Position numbers and translations under genes: made by a program
Assembly: GCA_028689585.1 (NCBI GenBank)
Contig: JAQVCW010000009.1
Location: 38,314-102,313 of the forward strand
Source of the DNA: Lachnospiraceae bacterium
Lineage (GTDB): Bacteria > Bacillota > Clostridia > Lachnospirales > Lachnospiraceae
Length of the DNA: 64,000 bases
Reading direction: 5' to 3'
Part shown: positions 61,958-64,000 of the stretch, piece by piece
How the letters are laid out: every line of letters begins with the position of its first letter
How positions within the stretch are numbered: the first letter of the stretch is position 1
Notes under the pieces: model-generated
Seen by the model: the letters and a program-made list of their open reading frames with translations, nothing else
What the model was told of the DNA's origin: nothing
Databases searched by the model: none

Positions 61958-63169
61958 ATGTTGACATTAGAGGCATTTGAAGAAGCGTCAGAAACAGTAA
62001 GAAAAGTAACGCAGGAAACAAAACTGGTATACAGTGAATATTTCAGTGCACAGACCGGAAACAAGGTATATCTGAAGCCGGAAAATATGCAGGTGACCGG
62101 AGCTTATAAGATCCGGGGAGCTTATTACAAAACCAGCACTCTGACAGAGGAAGAGCGTCAGAAGGGACTGATCACCGCATCGGCTGGCAACCATGCTCAG
62201 GGTGTGGCTTATGCGGCAAAGGCATTTGGCTGCAGGGCGGTTATTGTCATGCCTACCACTACACCGCTGATGAAAGTGAATCGCACCAAGAGCTATGGTG
62301 CAGAGGTGGTGCTGCATGGGGATGTCTATGATGAAGCGTGTGAACATGCACTGAGGCTCGCCGAAGAGAATGGCTACACTTTTATCCATCCTTTTGATGA
62401 CCTGACCGTGGCAACCGGGCAGGGAACCATTGCCATGGAAATCTTCAAGGAACTGCCTCTGGTGGATTACATTCTGGTTCCGGTAGGAGGCGGCGGACTG
62501 GCTACCGGCGTATCCACACTGGCGAAGCTGCTGAATCCGAAGATCAAAGTGATCGGTGTGGAGCCGGCAGGGGCTGCCTGCCTGACCGCATCCAGAAAAG
62601 CCGGGGAAGTAGTTACGCTTCCGGGCGTGAGCACCATTGCAGACGGTACTGCCGTAAAGACACCCGGTGAAAAAATTTTTCCGTATCTGCAGGAAAATCT
62701 GGATGATATCATCACCGTAGAGGATGATGAGCTGATTGTGGCTTTTCTGGATATGGTAGAGAATCATAAGATGATCGTGGAAAATTCCGGACTTCTGACG
62801 GTAGCTGCGCTGAAACATATCGATGTCAAAGGGAAAAAGATCGTATCCGTACTCAGCGGCGGCAATATGGATGTAATTACTATGGCTTCCGTGGTACAGC
62901 ATGGCCTGATTCAGAGAGATCGTATCTTTACGGTATCGGTACTGCTTCCGGACAAGCCGGGAGAGCTGGTGCGGGTGGCTTCTGTCATTGCTGAGGAACA
63001 GGGCAACGTCATCAAGCTGGATCACAACCAGTTCATAAGCACCAACCGGAGTGCAGCGGTGGAACTGAAGATCACGCTGGAATCCTTTGGTACGGAGCAC
63101 AAGAACCGGATTGTACAGGCTCTGAGAGAACATGGCTATCAGCCGAAGTTTGAAAATGCGAATCTGTAA
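61958..63169 (+). CDS. ilvA: Threonine ammonia-lyase
   Basis: A 403-residue PLP enzyme that deaminates threonine to 2-oxobutyrate. The PLP Lys is in VTGAYKIRGAYYK; SAGNHAQGVAYAA, PVGGGGLATGVSTL and the C-terminal SVLSGGNMDV are typical. A C-terminal ACT domain (about 325-403, FTVSVLLPDKPGELVRVASVIAEEQGNV) suggests amino-acid regulation. Length fits the short ACT type (TdcB/IlvA). It could supply isoleucine synthesis together with ilvH far upstream. Confidence 0.92.
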   Translation: MLTLEAFEEASETVRKVTQETKLVYSEYFSAQTGNKVYLKPENMQVTGAYKIRGAYYKTSTLTEEERQKGLITASAGNHAQGVAYAAKAFGCRAVIVMPTTTPLMKVNRTKSYGAEVVLHGDVYDEACEHALRLAEENGYTFIHPFDDLTVATGQGTIAMEIFKELPLVDYILVPVGGGGLATGVSTLAKLLNPKIKVIGVEPAGAACLTASRKAGEVVTLPGVSTIADGTAVKTPGEKIFPYLQENLDDIITVEDDELIVAFLDMVENHKMIVENSGLLTVAALKHIDVKGKKIVSVLSGGNMDVITMASVVQHGLIQRDRIFTVSVLLPDKPGELVRVASVIAEEQGNVIKLDHNQFISTNRSAAVELKITLESFGTEHKNRIVQALREHGYQPKFENANL

Positions 63170-63205
63170 AAAAAGAAAAATAAAGTGTAAAAGGTAATCA
63201 TATAG

Positions 63206-63907
63206 ATGAAATTTTTAAAGAAATATGTTGATCCATGGCTTCGCCTCTATTCCATACTCCCGCTTTTGAGCGCATTTTTATTTAATGATCTGATCTACTG
63301 GGGATCGATGGTACTGGCGAAGAATCGATACCATTATGATTTCACCACGGAGTTGGACCGTATGGTTCCGCTGGTCCCGTGGACCATAATCATCTATCTG
63401 GGATGCTATATTTTCTGGATAGTAAATTATATTATAATCGGTCATCTGGAAAAGAAAGAATTCTACCGCTTTATCACTGCGGATCTTCTTTCCAGATTCC
63501 TGTGCGGAGTCTTTTTCCTGCTGCTGCCGACTACCAATGTCAGACCGCCGCTGCCTGCCGATTCCATATTTACAGGAGCTATACAGTGGCTTTGGAGCAT
63601 TGATGCCCCGGTGAATCTTTTTCCATCGATTCACTGTCTGGTGAGCTGGCTGTGTTATGTGGGGATACGGGGGAAAAAAGGCATTCCAAAGTGGTATCAG
63701 TGGCTTTCCTGCGGAATTGCTCTGGCGGTATGCGTTTCCACTCAGACGACAAAACAGCATTACTTTGTGGATGTGATCGGAGCTATTGTGATTGCGGAGG
63801 GCTGCTATTGGCTGACTCATCATACGGAATGGTATCGTGCCGTGATGAAGGTTTTCGAACCACGCAATGCAGATCAGAAGAGAAAACTGGAAAAAACGGA
63901 CGGATAA
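63206..63907 (+). CDS. PAP2-superfamily membrane phosphatase
   Basis: A 233-residue protein with about five or six membrane helices. PAP2 motifs 2 and 3 are visible: FPSIHCL and STQTTKQHYFVDVIG, the variant seen in inositol-phosphotransferase-like members. The first motif is not clear. It probably acts on lipid phosphates. It begins 37 bases after ilvA; the following gene is a likely phospholipid enzyme. Confidence 0.85.
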   Translation: MKFLKKYVDPWLRLYSILPLLSAFLFNDLIYWGSMVLAKNRYHYDFTTELDRMVPLVPWTIIIYLGCYIFWIVNYIIIGHLEKKEFYRFITADLLSRFLCGVFFLLLPTTNVRPPLPADSIFTGAIQWLWSIDAPVNLFPSIHCLVSWLCYVGIRGKKGIPKWYQWLSCGIALAVCVSTQTTKQHYFVDVIGAIVIAEGCYWLTHHTEWYRAVMKVFEPRNADQKRKLEKTDG

Positions 63908-63938
63908 AAAAATAAAGAGACGGGTAAAGGGGATAATT

Positions 63939-64000
63939 ATGTTTTTGGGATTTTACAGTTATACCGTTATTCTGACCTATCTGGGACTGTTCAGTTCCGT
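63939..64000 (+). CDS. Start of a membrane protein, possibly a CDP-alcohol phosphatidyltransferase (truncated by window end)
   Basis: Only 20 residues are visible (MFLGFYSYTVILTYLGLFSS), beginning after AAGGGG. This hydrophobic start recalls clostridial CDP-alcohol phosphatidyltransferases, which would fit the PAP2 neighbour, but the catalytic motif lies outside the window. Confidence 0.45.
   Translation, partial: MFLGFYSYTVILTYLGLFSS

Noticed and set aside
61988-63133. Minus-strand frame of 381 codons inside ilvA
   Set aside because: Shadow of a complete, motif-bearing ilvA gene.

Overview
The window looks like a chromosome segment of a spore-forming, fermentative Clostridia, most likely Lachnospiraceae. 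This is inferred from gene content and order: a cotJ spore-coat operon, pta-ackA acetate fermentation, a D-2-hydroxyacid dehydrogenase, luxS, a meso-DAP decarboxylase, a cell-wall amidase with repeat modules, and the conserved block yceD-rpmF-plsX-acpP-rnc-smc-ftsY. No rRNA is present and there is one tRNA (Leu, CAA).

Layout. 1-8.0 kb: the tail of a hybrid histidine kinase, a DUF362 protein, a CBS-domain protein, a repeat-bearing amidase, ilvH, leuC-leuD and a D-2-hydroxyacid dehydrogenase. 8.1-13.4 kb: the cotJ operon (minus strand), whose third gene cotJC is split by a 3.84-kb element. 13.4-25.3 kb: an SPFH/ribbon-helix-helix pair, ftsW, gltX, a UvrD-type helicase, xth, a degenerate GH13 protein, luxS and trpS. 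25.3-31.5 kb (minus): an XRE-cupin regulator with potABCD, a flavin reductase and a pseudouridine synthase. 31.6-41 kb: a lactonase-like propeller, a membrane protein, aroC, a rhomboid-like protein, an LtaS-like sulfatase, lysA and tRNA-Leu. 41-49 kb: a repeat-rich intergenic region, a zf-HC2 protein, polA-coaE-MBL, ACT/UPF0210 and a ketopantoate-reductase-like gene. 49-64 kb: an Rpn-type nuclease, tmcAL, pta-ackA, the yceD-to-ftsY block, ilvA and two lipid-type membrane genes.

The most interesting object is the cotJC intervening element. The N-terminal 62 codons of cotJC lie at 12422-12606 and the remaining 144 at 8145-8585. Each break carries the same 6-bp core (CCCACA on the plus strand) in the same codon phase. 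Removing the DNA between the cores restores an uninterrupted 206-residue CotJC with the family motif VGTEELAHLE. Joining the element ends gives a 15-bp imperfect inverted repeat (13/15 matches) around a central CC, the layout expected for a large serine recombinase attP site. The element carries only a large serine recombinase, a coupled 61-codon small gene and a soluble hybrid histidine kinase. The recombinase reading frame crosses the attachment site, so its C-terminus differs between the integrated and circular forms. By analogy with skin/sigK and SP-beta/spsM this suggests developmentally regulated excision in the mother cell, here with a signalling kinase as the only cargo. Excision itself is inference.

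Intergenic DNA holds several repeat types: a two-hairpin element present twice (after the zf-HC2 gene and after smc) with compensatory stem changes, a large-hairpin repeat family around lysA/tRNA-Leu, and a 158-bp MITE-like insertion inside a 56-bp tandem repeat upstream of the zf-HC2 gene.
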